A DNA stretch of 64,000 bases, from contig CP137871.1 in assembly GCA_034406715.1 (NCBI GenBank), forward strand, positions 1 to 64,000, read 5' to 3'. The notes below the pieces were generated by a model, which was not told the DNA's origin, made no database searches, and saw nothing but the letters and a program-made list of their open reading frames with translations. This DNA is from Rhodotorula mucilaginosa. Its lineage: Eukaryota; Basidiomycota; Microbotryomycetes; Sporidiobolales; Sporidiobolaceae. Below are positions 12,663 through 23,034 of the stretch, piece after piece. The position numbers and the translations under genes are program-made. Each line of letters begins with the position of its first letter. Position 1 is the stretch's first letter.

Positions 12663-13358
12663 CTAGGATTCTTCCTTGTACTTTGCCGGGTCGGTCCCGT
12701 GGTGCTGGTGGCTGTTTGAAGGGGGGCAAGGGTCAGTCAAAAAAATACTCCCGACAGCGTTCCTCCTCGAAAGGAGACGAGGCCCGCTCACTTGACAAAG
12801 TTGAACCACGGCAGGACGCCAAACTTGAGCTGCGAGGGGGATTGGTCATATCGAGGTCAGTCCCGGCGCGAAGAGAGACGACCAAAGAAAAGGCGGGCCG
12901 GCGTTGCTTACCTGCGACCACATGCTGTTGCGGTGTGCGACTCCCTGGATGTACTCGGGCAAGTCGGTCTCTCCATAGAGGGGCTTGCCCTCTTTCGCCA
13001 ACTGTCCCAACTCGACGAGGTCCCGTTCCTGCTCGCGGTGGTTCTCCTTCCACCCCCACAGGCGGAGGGACGAGTTCTGGTACGCGAGGAGGAACCCGCC
13101 GGCAAAGCCGAGGAAGGTGGTCATGCGGAGGGTGGAGCGCAAGTGGAGGAAGCGGCCGGAAGGGTGCGGCTTCATGCCCCGCGGCAAGGTCGAGTCGGCC
13201 ATCTCGAGGCCGTAGAGGATGGCGGGGGCGGCGACGGTGCCGGCTGCCCAGATGCCATAGTCGGCGGGGCGGAAGTAGCGGACGACGCGGTTAAAGTGCG
13301 GGTCGGCGTCGACGACGGGGAAGGGCGTGTTGAGGTTGTTGACGTCGTTGACCGGCAT
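12663..13358 (-). CDS. NADH:ubiquinone oxidoreductase (complex I) 21 kDa subunit, fungal type
   Basis: This is an accessory subunit of mitochondrial complex I of the fungal 21 kDa family (PF10785; nuo20.9 in Neurospora, NUXM in Yarrowia). The N-terminal stretch TPFPVVDADPHFNRVVRYFR is the family hallmark. Two hydrophobic segments follow (around YGIWAAGTVAAPAILYGL and TTFLGFAGGFLLAY), then KENHREQERDLVELGQLAKE. Three exons are read. After MWSQ the second supplies LKFGVLPWFNFV and the third HQHHGTDPAKYKEES and the stop. The start at 13358 is the only ATG ahead of the conserved block. Length (about 180 residues) is normal. It shares a 312-base divergent promoter region with the Sir2-type gene. 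Confidence 0.92.
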
Positions 13359-13670
13359 CGTGGCGTGTCGCTGGCGGGTGTAGTGCAGAGGTGAGTTTGG
13401 GAGATGAGGAGAGGGAGGGAGCGGGTCGCCCCCACTCGCTCGCTCGCACGGGACGGGGCTGAGCGAGGGCGCGTGTCACCACCAGCCGGTAAGCTGGACT
13501 CACTCTGTACGGCTGACTGCCTGCGTGCCCTGAAGCGAGACAGAGCAGAGCGAACGCCAAAAGCCGCCCCGAAACGCAGCGACTCACGCGGAACGGAAGA
13601 AAGCGTCTCTCTCTCCGACTCAACGGACTGTCTGTCTGGGACTGTAGGAGCGACTCTGGTGCAGTGCAGG
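13359..13670. promoter_or_regulatory. Divergent promoter region, complex I subunit / Sir2-type gene
   Basis: The 312 bases separate the start codons of two divergent genes and must hold both promoters. The stretch is GC-rich with no clear TATA box. No specific factor site can be named. Confidence 0.6.
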
Positions 13671-16657
13671 ATGGCACAGCAACAAGCACCACCGCCACTA
13701 TGGCCAGTCAACTATCAAGACCTGTCAGACGACGACGACGACGACGGCACCTCGTCCTCCTCGGACAACTCGCAGTCGGAGCAAGATTGGGACGCCATCA
13801 TCCAAGCAGGCGAGTGCAGGAATCCCTAGGCCACGATACACTCTGGGCTAACGCCTCCGAAGCCCCGCCGACAGCCTTCTCCGAGGACCAAGTCGCCGAC
13901 ATGCACGAATTTTTGAAAGAGCGCGGCCTGTTTGCGTTCCTCTCCGAGTACCTCGACCGCAAACAAGTCGCTCCCAACGCCCTCTTGCTCGCCTTTGGAG
14001 TCAGGGTCGTGAGTCCAGTCCAGGGCCGAGTCAGGCTGAGAATCGGACTTTATTGGAATTGACGTGGGAATTCCGCCGACGAACCGCCCAGCGACCCGAA
14101 ACGCCCCTCATGGACCAACTCCGCATGCTCAAAATCGCCTGCACGCGCGTGTAAGCCCTCTCTCTCTCGCTCTCATCAGATTACCCTCTGACACCCCGTG
14201 ATACCGCCTCCAGCCTCCGCGACCGCGAGCGCTTGAGCGCGTACAACTCGCCGCACGACGTCGTCGACTTGCTGCGGACCAAGAAGCGCATCCTCATCCT
14301 CACCGGAGCCGGCGTCTCGGTGAGCACACTGTCTCCTCCTTATTATCGCAGGAAAAGAGAGAGATACCTAATCCACCCGCCCACCCACCCCGGAACAGAC
14401 CTCGTGCGGCATCCCCGATTTCCGTTCCCCGACAGGGCTCTACGCCCGGCTCAAACTCGACCCGGACCCGCGCTTCTCGACCCTCGACGACCCGCAAGAC
14501 ATGTTTGACCTCGCCTTTTTCAAACACGACCCTTCCGTCTTTTACTCGTTCGCAAGGGAGATTTACCCGTCAAATTTCGTCCCGAGCGAGTGTCACCGCT
14601 TTGTCAGGTTGTTGGAACTCGAGGGGAAACTCCTCAGGAACTATAGTGCGTTGTCGTCTCTCTGCTGTCTTTTAAGGAAAAAAAAAAGGCAGGCCCAACT
14701 GACGATGGTGTGCCCCCCTACCAGCCCAGAACATCGACGGCTTGTTCGAACAAGTCGGAGTCGAACGCATGCTCAACTGCCACGGTGAGGAGTCCTTCTT
14801 CCCGTCACCGTTGCGAGTGAAAAACTCGGACTCTCTGTATTTCTCAAACATAGCTGACCTCCCAAAATTGAAACCGGCGCCCGACCCGCACAGGCTCCTT
14901 CGCCACCGCCTCGTGCCTCGTCTGCAAGCGCCGCTTCCCCGGCTCCTTCATCGAACCGGACGTCTATAACTCTCGCGTCCCCCTCTGTCCGTATTGCACG
15001 CCCGAACTCGAACGCCTCGAACGGGAACGGGAACTCGAGAGGGAGGAACGCGCGAGGGAGAGGGAACGGGCGAGGAAGAGGAGGAAAGTCAAGGAGGGGG
15101 AGTGGGATGAGGAGGAGGGGGAAGGAAGTGAGGAGGATGAAGAAGGGGGTCCAAGTGGAGAAGGGAGGAGCGAGTGGAGCGGAAAGGCCGTCATCAAGCC
15201 CGACATTGTCTTTTTCGGGTGAGTTAGGTTCCTTGGTTCCGGTCCCTTCTCTGCCTCGTCTTGCCTCGCCTCGAGGGAGCTTGGCTATTCACCCCGTGTA
15301 CCGAAAGAGAAGGAGCTAAACTCGAGTTCCTTCCTTCGCTTTCACCTCGTCCCCTCACCTCACCTCGGCACCATCACCTCTCGACAACGCAACGGAACGG
15401 AACGACACGGCCACAGCGAACCGCTCTCGGACGAGTTTGATCACCGCTTGGTCGAAGATCGCGAAGAGGTCGACTTGCTGATCGTGATGGGCACTTCTCT
15501 CCGCGTGAGTTTTCCTCAATCTCTCCGAGTCTGAAGCTGTGATTGGACTTGTCGGGACTCTCTCTTTCTTGGGGGGTTTTTCCTTCCTGTCCTAGACACT
15601 CGGCTCTCCCATTACAATGTCCTCCGCCCGCTTTCGATTGTCGCACCCCTCCGGCTGGCTGACTGTTCTTTCTGCCCGCCTTTTGCTCCCTGCCCTCCCC
15701 GATCCTCGACCCTTCTCGGCTCCAACCACGCCAACTCGACCCCCCTCCCCGCCCGGCGCGCAGGTCTCCCCCGTCGCCCAACTCCCCTCCCACCTCCCTC
15801 ACTCGATCCCGCAAATCCTGATCAACCGCGACCCGGTCGGGCACCACAACTTTGACGTCTGCTTGCTCGGCGACGGGGACACGATCGTCCGCTGGTTGTG
15901 TGACGAGTTGGCCAAGAAACCTCGCGCGGTGGAGGAGGAAAAGGAGGAGGAGGAGGAGAAGGACGCGGCACTCGCTCTCGCGCTCAAGAAGAAATGGTCG
16001 TTGGACGAACGGGTACCACTCCCGCCTCATGCTGCTGCTGCGGCGGCCTCGTCGCAAAAATCGCTCGACTCTACTTCTTCAGCAGCAGTAGCAGCAGCAA
16101 GCTCGAATGCGAATCCGAATCGGAAGGAGGAGGAGGACGTCCCCGGCGCCACCGTCACTGGCGTCGTCGAGCCAGAGCAAGTCGGTCACTCGCACGTGTG
16201 GCTCTTCCCCGGTGCGAACCGCGACTCGCGCTGGGTCGAAGCCGTACGAGTCGCGTATGGCTCCGCCGATGCTGCCGACGCCGACGCCGACTCAGACTCT
16301 TATCCAGACTCTCGCGTCAACGGCGAGGGCGGGACGGGCAGCAGCATCAACGGCGACGGAGTGGTGGAATTGCCGGCGAGTTTAGCTCCAGGAGTGATTG
16401 AAGGCGAAGGGAGTGATGGACCGAACGATCCCGATCCCGATCCCGACTGCGGTGAAGAAGACAACCTCGGCGACGACGACGACCAAGAGGGCGGTAACCC
16501 CTCCTCCTCGATCTTTAATGCCGCCGCGCCACTCGGCCCCGCCAGCTTTGTCAACACTGCAACCACTACAACCGCCACTGCCACCGCCAAGGACGAAGAC
16601 GAAGAACTGCAGCGGATCGCTCCTTCTTTCCTCAAGCCCGCTCCCAACCTCGCTTGA
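13671..16657 (+). CDS. NAD-dependent protein deacetylase, class I sirtuin (Sir2/Hst1/SIRT1 type)
   Basis: The protein deacetylates lysines using NAD, typically on histones in silenced chromatin. It starts MAQQQAPPPLWPVNYQDL with an acidic/serine tract (DLSDDDDDDGTSSSSDNSQ). An N-terminal helical region (FLKERGLFAFLSEYL) precedes the catalytic core: ILILTGAGVS-TSCGIPDFRS, the TQNIDGLFEQVGVE block, LNCHGS with the catalytic His, two zinc pairs (CLVC and CPYC), VIKPDIVFFGE, VMGTSLRVSPVAQLP and QILINRDPVGHHNFDV. Between the second zinc pair and KPDIVFFG sits an unusually long, highly charged insert (Glu/Arg-rich, then acidic). The C terminus is a long acidic, low-complexity tail. The first intron appears to use a GC donor (13810-13811). 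All catalytic motifs are intact. Which paralogue it is (Sir2, Hst1 or Hst2) cannot be settled here. Confidence 0.92.
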
Positions 16658-16879
16658 ATCCGAAATGCAACCCGCAACTCGCTTCATCCGGACCCCATTC
16701 GACTCCTGTACAGTCACATCAGTATCATTGTGAACCTCCTTCCTCCAGAACAAGTAGTGTTTCGAGTGTTGTTGTTTGGTATTGCATCTCTCCCGCTTTG
16801 GTATCTCGATACGACTTTTTTGCTCATGAAGAGGAGGACGCACGAACTTTTGATTGCATTGGTGCGCAACGGTGACCCT

Positions 16880-16880
<1 letters not shown>

Positions 16881-16924
<44 letters not shown>
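16881..16924. repeat. (GA)22 microsatellite
   Basis: A perfect GA dinucleotide run of 44 bases lies in the 331-base gap between the stop of the Sir2-type gene and the stop of the convergent TSC13 gene, so it is probably in one or both 3' UTRs. Confidence 0.95.
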
Positions 16925-16928
<4 letters not shown>

Positions 16929-16988
16929 CCAGTACGAGACTCGACGCGGCGGATTAAAAGAAAAAGAGTCTCGAGCGGTGTCGAGCCT

Positions 16989-18806
16989 TTAGGCAATGAA
17001 GGGGAACATGGCTGCCATAGAGAGCGCCAATGGCGTCAGAGTCTTGGAACCAGCGAATACATGAATGAACCCCGACGAGACGCGCACCTTTGCGACCCCT
17101 CGGGTACTTGTCCCCAAACTCTTTGCGGTAGCGACGGTGCTTCTTGACCGCCCAGACGTACATCTGGCCGACCGCGACGGCCGTGAACAAGGCGGCTGCG
17201 AGTAGGGGAATCGACCAAGTGGGTACGGGGAAAAGAAACGGGGGCCAGAGACGAGGAGGAGTCAGCGATCGGTGCGCCCGGAGGGAGGGCAGTGTGTCAA
17301 GGGGGTCCCCTCGTCTGTGTCTTTCCTCCCCACAAACAGGGAACGAGAAAAGCACATGTCGGATCCGGCGCGCGTAACTCGACTCGACTCACCGGCCCAA
17401 TTCAAAGTCAAGCCCGTAAACGCTCCCCACGCGATCGCCTCGAAAAAGTAGTTGCCGCACGAGACGGTGTGGAACCCGTACCCGCGCGGGACTTGACGGA
17501 CTTTGGTCCCCTTGGGGCGCAAACTCGCGAGGGTCAGGTGGGTCTTCAAGTTGGACAATTCGGCAAACTGCGCGCGCACGCCACCACCATCCGACGCCGC
17601 CCGAGTTCAGTCAGTTTTTCCGGCGTGCGAGCGAGCGAGCGAGCGAGAGTTTGCCTCATTGAAAAAGGGAAAAGATGGCGCACCGCCCAGAGCGCCGTCC
17701 ACCCGTACAACCACGCGTCCGACTCGAGGCGGGTCCCCTTGAGCGCGGCGGCGCCGTTCCAGGGCCCGTACAGCGGCGCGGCGAGCAAAACGCCCGAGAG
17801 ACCCCAGTAGTGACCCGAGCTGGGGCAGAAATACCGTATGGCGTCAGTAGCACGTACGAGATAGGAAGGGAGAGAGCGCACTTTTTAAAGATGTTGAAAA
17901 AGGGCATGGTTGCGGACGAGAAGCGGTGGACGCTGAAGAAGTGGAGAAAATTGCGACCGTCAGGGCCTTGCTGGGGACAGGATAACAACCCGCTCTCGAA
18001 GGAGAGAAGCACGCACAAGAGGGTCTCGAGTTCGCGCTTGGCATAGTGCAGCAAGATCAACACGAGGGCGATCCTGCGGGTGGCGTGCGCAGACCCTCTG
18101 CTTCAGCAGTGTACTTTCCCCGTTGCTCGCGCCGAGAGAGAGAGAGAACCGACTTTTGCATCTGTGAGTGTTGGAACTCGCGGCGGTAGAAGAGTTTGCT
18201 GCCATAGTAGAACAGCGGGTGGATGAAGAGCGGTCCAAACTGTGGAGTGTCGCTCGTCAGCCACAGACTGAATGGTGCAGTCCTACTCGGGACGGAGCTT
18301 ACGTATTCGGTGAGGAACTGTTTTCAGTCGCCGGAAAAGAGCAGTGAGCAAACTCGGGCATCGCTGCTCCGAAGTAGCCGGGAGTTGAGAGGATACGCAC
18401 CACCGTCTTCCAAGCTGCGGGCACGAGGGAGGGAGGTTTAGAGTAAGCAGGCTATAGATCAGGACAGCATATAGAGCGCACCGATCTGGGGTCCGAGGTC
18501 TTTGATCTCGAGTTGGTCTCCCGACTTTACGCCCAAGTCGGTCAACAGCTGCTCGTCCGTGTCGAGCGGCACTTTCTTGTCGACCGTCGTGATGCGCTGG
18601 CGATTCACATCGAGCTGCCACACGCGTGTAACGAGTCAGCCTTTCGACCAGCCCGCCGAGTGTAGTGTTGGACTTGCGTTTGCTTGGGCTGCGATCGCTC
18701 GTTTCAGGTCTTGGACGGTCGGCTTGGGGGCGGCGAGCTCGACGGTGAGCGGGAAGCGCTTGGACGGCTTGCTCGACCGCGGTTTGACGGTGACCGTGAA
18801 CGCCAT
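16989..18806 (-). CDS. TSC13: Very-long-chain trans-2-enoyl-CoA reductase (Tsc13/TECR)
   Basis: This ER membrane enzyme catalyses the last, NADPH-dependent step of each very-long-chain fatty acid elongation cycle and supplies sphingolipid acyl chains. The N-terminal ubiquitin-like region reads MAFTVTVKPRSSKPSKRFPL and continues through TVQDLKRAIAAQA and TDEQLLTDLGVKSGDQLE. The reductase domain shows FGPLFIHPLFYYG, LHYAKRELET, VHRFSSATMPFFNIFKNSGH and the strongly conserved C-terminal part with VPRGYGFHTVSCGNYFFEAI. The extreme C terminus, after a final splice, is KYPRGRKAMFPFIA, as in other Tsc13 proteins. Multiple membrane segments and about eight exons are read. The start at 18806 gives the conserved N terminus. 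It diverges from KIN28 across only 120 bases. Confidence 0.94.
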
Positions 18807-18926
18807 CGGTCCAGTATAGCGAGTATAGCGAGTGGAAAGAGAGAGATGAGATCACTCCTCAGTGGGAATTACTCGCCATTGTAATGCTTGATTACAACTG
18901 GTGCATTACAACGAGCGAGAATTGCA
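18807..18926. promoter_or_regulatory. Compact bidirectional promoter, TSC13 / KIN28, with a 9-base dyad
   Basis: Only 120 bases separate the two start codons. The stretch contains a tandem 9-mer (GTATAGCGA twice) next to TSC13. It also contains an inverted repeat, TTGTAATGC at 18879-18887 and GCATTACAA at 18903-18911, separated by 15 bases and ending 16 bases before the KIN28 ATG. The core ATTACAA appears again between the arms. The dyad could be a factor-binding site; that is inference. Confidence 0.6.
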
Positions 18927-20518
18927 ATGGGGGACGCCTCTTCATTCAACCCAAAGCCCGGCATAGCGACGGTCAACGCGGGCGAGATGGAGGCGGCCGA
19001 GGCAGCCAACCTGGCGATCCAGCAGCGCTACAGCAAGGACAAGAAAGTCGGCGAAGGGACGTACGCCGTCGTCTACCTCGGTCACCAACTCGACTCGAAC
19101 CGCAAAATCGCAATCAAAAAGGCACGGGCAGCGGGGGCTATTGGGAGAGGGGTCTAAGGAGACTGACCACCGTGCACGCGCGCTGCAGATCAAGGTCGGC
19201 CAGTTCAAGGACGGCCTCGACATGTCGGCCATCCGCGAAGTCAAGTTCCTCCGCGAGTTGCGCCATCCCAACGTAATCGAGGCACGTACTCCGAACTACA
19301 CTCCGAGAAGGAAGACGGCTGAACTGACGTCTGCCCACAGCTCCTGGACGTGTTCAGCAACAAGTCGAACCTGAACCTCGTCCTCGAGTTCCTCGACTCG
19401 GACCTCGAAGCCGTCATCCGCGACAAGCACCTCGTGTTCCAACAGAGCGACGTCAAGAGTTGGATGCTCATGACCATGAAAGGGCTCGACTTTTGCCACC
19501 GGAACTGGATCCTCCACCGCGTGCGTTGCCCTCTGATTCCCCCGTTGTTTTCTTCGCAAGAGAGAGAAACTCATTCCGCAAACCCTGCCTACGCGCGCGC
19601 AGGACATGAAACCCAACAACTTGTTGATCTCGGCCGACGGCGTCCTCAAACTCGCCGATTTCGGCCTCGCGCGCGAATACGCCGACGACCGCGCCCGCAT
19701 GACCTGCCAAGTCGTCACCCGGTGCGTCCGCTTGTTACCCCTTCCCGCTCTGCCCAACCCCAACTCACCCCCAAAGAAATGTTGCCCGCCCACAGCTGGT
19801 ACCGCTGCCCTGAACTGCTCCTCGGTGCGCGGTCCTACAGCACCGGAGTCGACGTCTGGGCCGCGGGGTGCATCTTTGGCGAGTTGATGCTCCGCGTCCC
19901 GTTCATGGCCGCCGAATCCGACATGGACCAACTCGACGTCATCTTTTCCGCGCTCGGAACTCCCACGGAACAGGACTGGCCCGTGCGTGTCGTCTTTCTC
20001 CCAGATGTAGTAGTCGAAGGCGAGCTCAATCCAGATTCACGCCCGCCCGCGCAGGGGTTCACGAAACTGGCATCGGGCGCGACGTTTGAAAAGAAACCCA
20101 AGAACGACTTGAGCCTGCTCTTCAGCGCCGCGTCGTCCGAGGCGATCGACCTCTTGCAACGCATGCTCGCCTACGATCCGCGCAAACGGATCACGTCGCG
20201 CGAGGTGAGAAGAGCGCCTTGTTCTTTACTGATCTCTCCTAACACGAAAGAAACCCACTCACACACACGCACGCACATGCCCGACACCAGTCCCTCTCGC
20301 ACCCCTTCTTCTCCTCCCTCCCGCGGCCTACACCAACCCGAAAACTCCCCAAACCGACCTCCGAACTTGCCCCGCGCGCTCTCCCACCCGAGGAGATCGG
20401 CGCCCCCATGAACTCCAATGAACAGAGGGGGATGAAACGCAAGGGAAGTGGGTATGATGAGATCCCGGGAGCGAAAAAGGTTGCGAGGCGGTTGGATTTC
20501 GGCGCCGGCGCGACGTGA
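18927..20518 (+). CDS. KIN28: Cyclin-dependent kinase of TFIIH, Kin28/CDK7 family
   Basis: The catalytic kinase of the TFIIK module phosphorylates the RNA polymerase II C-terminal domain and, in many organisms, activates other CDKs. The ATP loop is [14 protein letters not shown] with IAIKKIKVG supplying the lysine. The cyclin-binding helix reads [12 protein letters not shown], close to the CDK7 version. Then come [10 protein letters not shown] (catalytic loop), LADFGLARE, and the T-loop [20 protein letters not shown] with the activating Thr and the WYR of CMGC kinases. The Kin28-like segment [14 protein letters not shown] and a basic C-terminal tail complete it. About seven exons are read. 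The ATG at 18927 is the start nearest the conserved region and suits the short promoter. All catalytic residues are present. Confidence 0.95.
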
Positions 20519-21023
20519 ACCCCCCTTCCTTCTCTGTACGTGCGACTGGGCGCCTCTTCTGTCTCTTGGGCTTTCTCGAAGTATTCCTCTCTCTCTCTCC
20601 CCTGTTGTTTGTAATACCGTACGCTCCTGCAGAATCACCAATGGACACCACGGCCCATGAGGGAGCGGTATCGATCGGATCAGTCGGCAGCTTCTTCTTC
20701 TTCCGGCATTGCCTTTCGACGCGACGGTACATCAGTTTCTTCGAGACGCATGCACAACCTCGCGGACATACAGCAAAAGACTCCTCGAGTCAACGGGTCC
20801 GCTCGCGAGATTCTCTCGGCCGACGTGCTCGACGATCCCAGCTTGGTGCTCTCGATTCTCCTCCATCTCCACTTTACGCGCTTGCCGAAACTCCTCCTCT
20901 CGCTAATGGCGCTCAAGTGCTGCCACACACACGCCTCCACCCTCATCAGTTGAGGCACCCGTCGACCGACATCGCTCCTTGATTACTCCTTTATTGCTTC
21001 CCCGCTCGCTACCTCTCCTAACC
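20519..21023. other. Intergenic stretch between KIN28 and the reductase pseudogene
   Basis: About 500 bases holding the 3' UTR of KIN28 and the former promoter of the reductase. Two overlapping ATG frames of 98 and 113 codons lie inside; only the 98-codon frame is listed separately, as a doubtful gene. Confidence 0.5.
20657..20953 (+). CDS. Doubtful small hypothetical protein (98 residues)
   Basis: An intronless ATG frame begins [17 protein letters not shown] and ends in a leucine-rich stretch ([20 protein letters not shown]) followed by [10 protein letters not shown] do not recognise it. The leucine run could be a short helix, but GC-rich non-coding DNA gives frames of this length easily, and another ATG frame overlaps it. 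No conserved motif or splice evidence supports it. It may be only the spacer between its neighbours. Confidence 0.2.
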   Translation: MRERYRSDQSAASSSSGIAFRRDGTSVSSRRMHNLADIQQKTPRVNGSAREILSADVLDDPSLVLSILLHLHFTRLPKLLLSLMALKCCHTHASTLIS

Positions 21024-22636
21024 ATGGCTGAGAACCTCTTTGCCCCGGCCCCGGCTCCCAAGACCGCTCTAGGACGGTATCGCGTCCTCGGTCCCAACTG
21101 CGGCTTGCGCGTGTCGCCCCTCCAGCTCGGGGGCCATGTCGATCGGCACGGCATGGAGCGGGACGATGGGGTCCATGTCGAAGGAGGAGTCTTTCAAGCT
21201 CCTGGACGCTTATCTCGAAACTGGCGGTAACTGTTTGAATACGGCGCAATGCTTATCAAGTGAGTATGCTTTGTATTTCAGTCGATCCGCCCGCCACTGA
21301 CTCTTTGCGTTGACCGCAGAACGACGAATCGGAGGAATGGATCGGCGAGTGGATGGCCTCCCGCAACGTTCGTGACCGCGTCATCATCGCCACCAAGTAC
21401 ACGACCGATTACAAGCTGCACTCGCTCGGCAAGAACGAGGCGATCCTGTTTGGCGGGAACCACAAGCGCTCGCTGCACATGTCGGTCCGTGATTCGCTCA
21501 AGAAGCTTCCAGACCGACTGGATCGATATCCTCTGTGTGCACTGGTGGGATTCTACGACATCAAGTCAGGAGATGATGGACAGCCTGCACATCCTCCTCG
21601 AGCAGGGCAAGGTTCTCTACCTCGGCGTCAGCGGTGCGTTCGTTCAACTTTGCAAAGGAAGAGCCTTCCCGCCGGTTGGTTTATTTTTCCGGCCGTTGAC
21701 ACTCTTGCTGTACCCCGCTCACAACAGACACTCCGGCGTGGGTCGTCTCCGCGGCGAATCAGTACGCGATCGATCACGGAAAGAATCCGTTCGTGTTCTA
21801 CCAAGGCGGGCTTGTCAAACTTGGGAGCCTCTCGTCAGTCGCCACCCTGACACCCTTTTGAAAATGCACAGGCCGCTGGAACGTCATGCTGCGCGACTTT
21901 GAGCGCGAGATGTGAGTGGTCGACCGTCATTGGCCTTAACCGTGGAAATCCCGACAACGCTGAATGCATCCTTGACGGGACAACACGCCAGTATCCCGAT
22001 GGCTCGCCAATTCGGACTCGCCCTCGCTCCCTGGGACGCGATCGGGAGCGGCCGTCTTCTCTCGAAGAAGCAACTCGAGGCGCGTCTCGCGTCGGGCGAA
22101 AAGATGCGCGGACAGGGCGGGAACGTGCAGACCGAGCTGGAGCGCAAGTACTCTGAGGTTCTGGAGGAGGTGGGCAAGGAGCACAATGTCGACTCGGTCA
22201 CTGCTGTGGCGCTGGCCTGTGAGTCGCTTTGGACTCTTTGTGCTTGACAGGCGCAAATGGGATGCTAATCCGCTTGACTTTGGGATGCACGCAGACGTGA
22301 TGGCCAAGGTGAGGCATCGATTCCGTTTGAAAGCACGGTTCTCCAGCGCTAATGAAAAGGTTTGCGGCCTCCGATAGACCCCCTACGTCTTCCCTCTTGT
22401 TGGCGGTCGCAAGATCTCGGTAAGTCGCTGCCCGACGCTTTCAAGCTTTCACCTCGTTCGCCCGCCGCTCATCTCATCTCGTCTCTTCCGTCCGCCCGCA
22501 GCACCTGCACGACAACATCCGTTCCCTCGAGATCAAGCTCACCCCCGACCCCTAAGCCAAGATCGACGCGGCGCAAGAATCCGAGCACGGGTTCCCGAGC
22601 AACTTTTGCGGCACCGACCCGAGGACCCCACCATGA
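21024..22636 (+). pseudogene. Decayed aldo-keto reductase (aryl-alcohol dehydrogenase-like)
   Basis: The locus matches the fungal AAD/AKR9 aldo-keto reductases along its whole length, with about eight exons at normal splice sites. It starts [20 protein letters not shown] and the family blocks are visible: [47 protein letters not shown] (catalytic Lys), CVHWWD (catalytic His), [33 protein letters not shown] and YVFPLVGGRKISHLHDNI. No single frame carries them. One extra base seems present near 21130 (five Gs before CCATGTCG), another near 21245, and another near 21510 (CTTCCAGACC). A TAA at 22553-22555 interrupts the C terminus, and coding-like sequence continues to 22636. Where the family has the catalytic Asp, the codon reads Asn. 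One intron has a GC donor, which alone would be tolerable. It is a recent pseudogene unless the extra bases are assembly errors. Confidence 0.8.
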
Positions 22637-23034
22637 ACCCGATCGAGGGACAACCGCGCAACCGCCTGATCGCGGCGAGCGGCACTCTCGACTTTCTGCC
22701 CGGTTCGAAGCCGTTCGGACTTGCCTGACTACTGTAGTCTCGTTCGACTCTGAGAACTTTGATCACTTTGAGCGAGAGGAGCAAGATCGGCCGTTCCGGA
22801 GGATATTTCAGGAAATGCAATGCAGTCCAGACCGTAGACAAGAGTGGCCCGGCCAGCCAGCGTAGCACCGGAGCGAGTGCATAGAGAAGCCGGCGTGTGT
22901 CCTTGCAACGTCGTCATCGAAAGTCGGCGCGTCGCAGGTTCAGCGCGAGTCGCTCTCTCTGCGCCGTTGCGCTGCACCGAGACTGTGTTTGGGCGAGTGT
23001 ACATGCGCGCAGCTTGGAACGTCTAACCCGCGGA
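22637..23034. other. Intergenic region upstream of APP1
   Basis: About 400 bases between the reductase remnant and the APP1 start codon. It should hold the APP1 promoter. I see no further gene or repeat in it. Confidence 0.5.

Noticed and set aside
16881-16924. The (GA)22 run as a coding Arg-Glu repeat
   Set aside because: It lies beyond both stop codons of the flanking convergent genes and has no gene context.
20641-20982. A 113-codon ATG frame overlapping the 98-codon one after KIN28
   Set aside because: Composition is random-looking and it conflicts with the other frame; neither has firm support.
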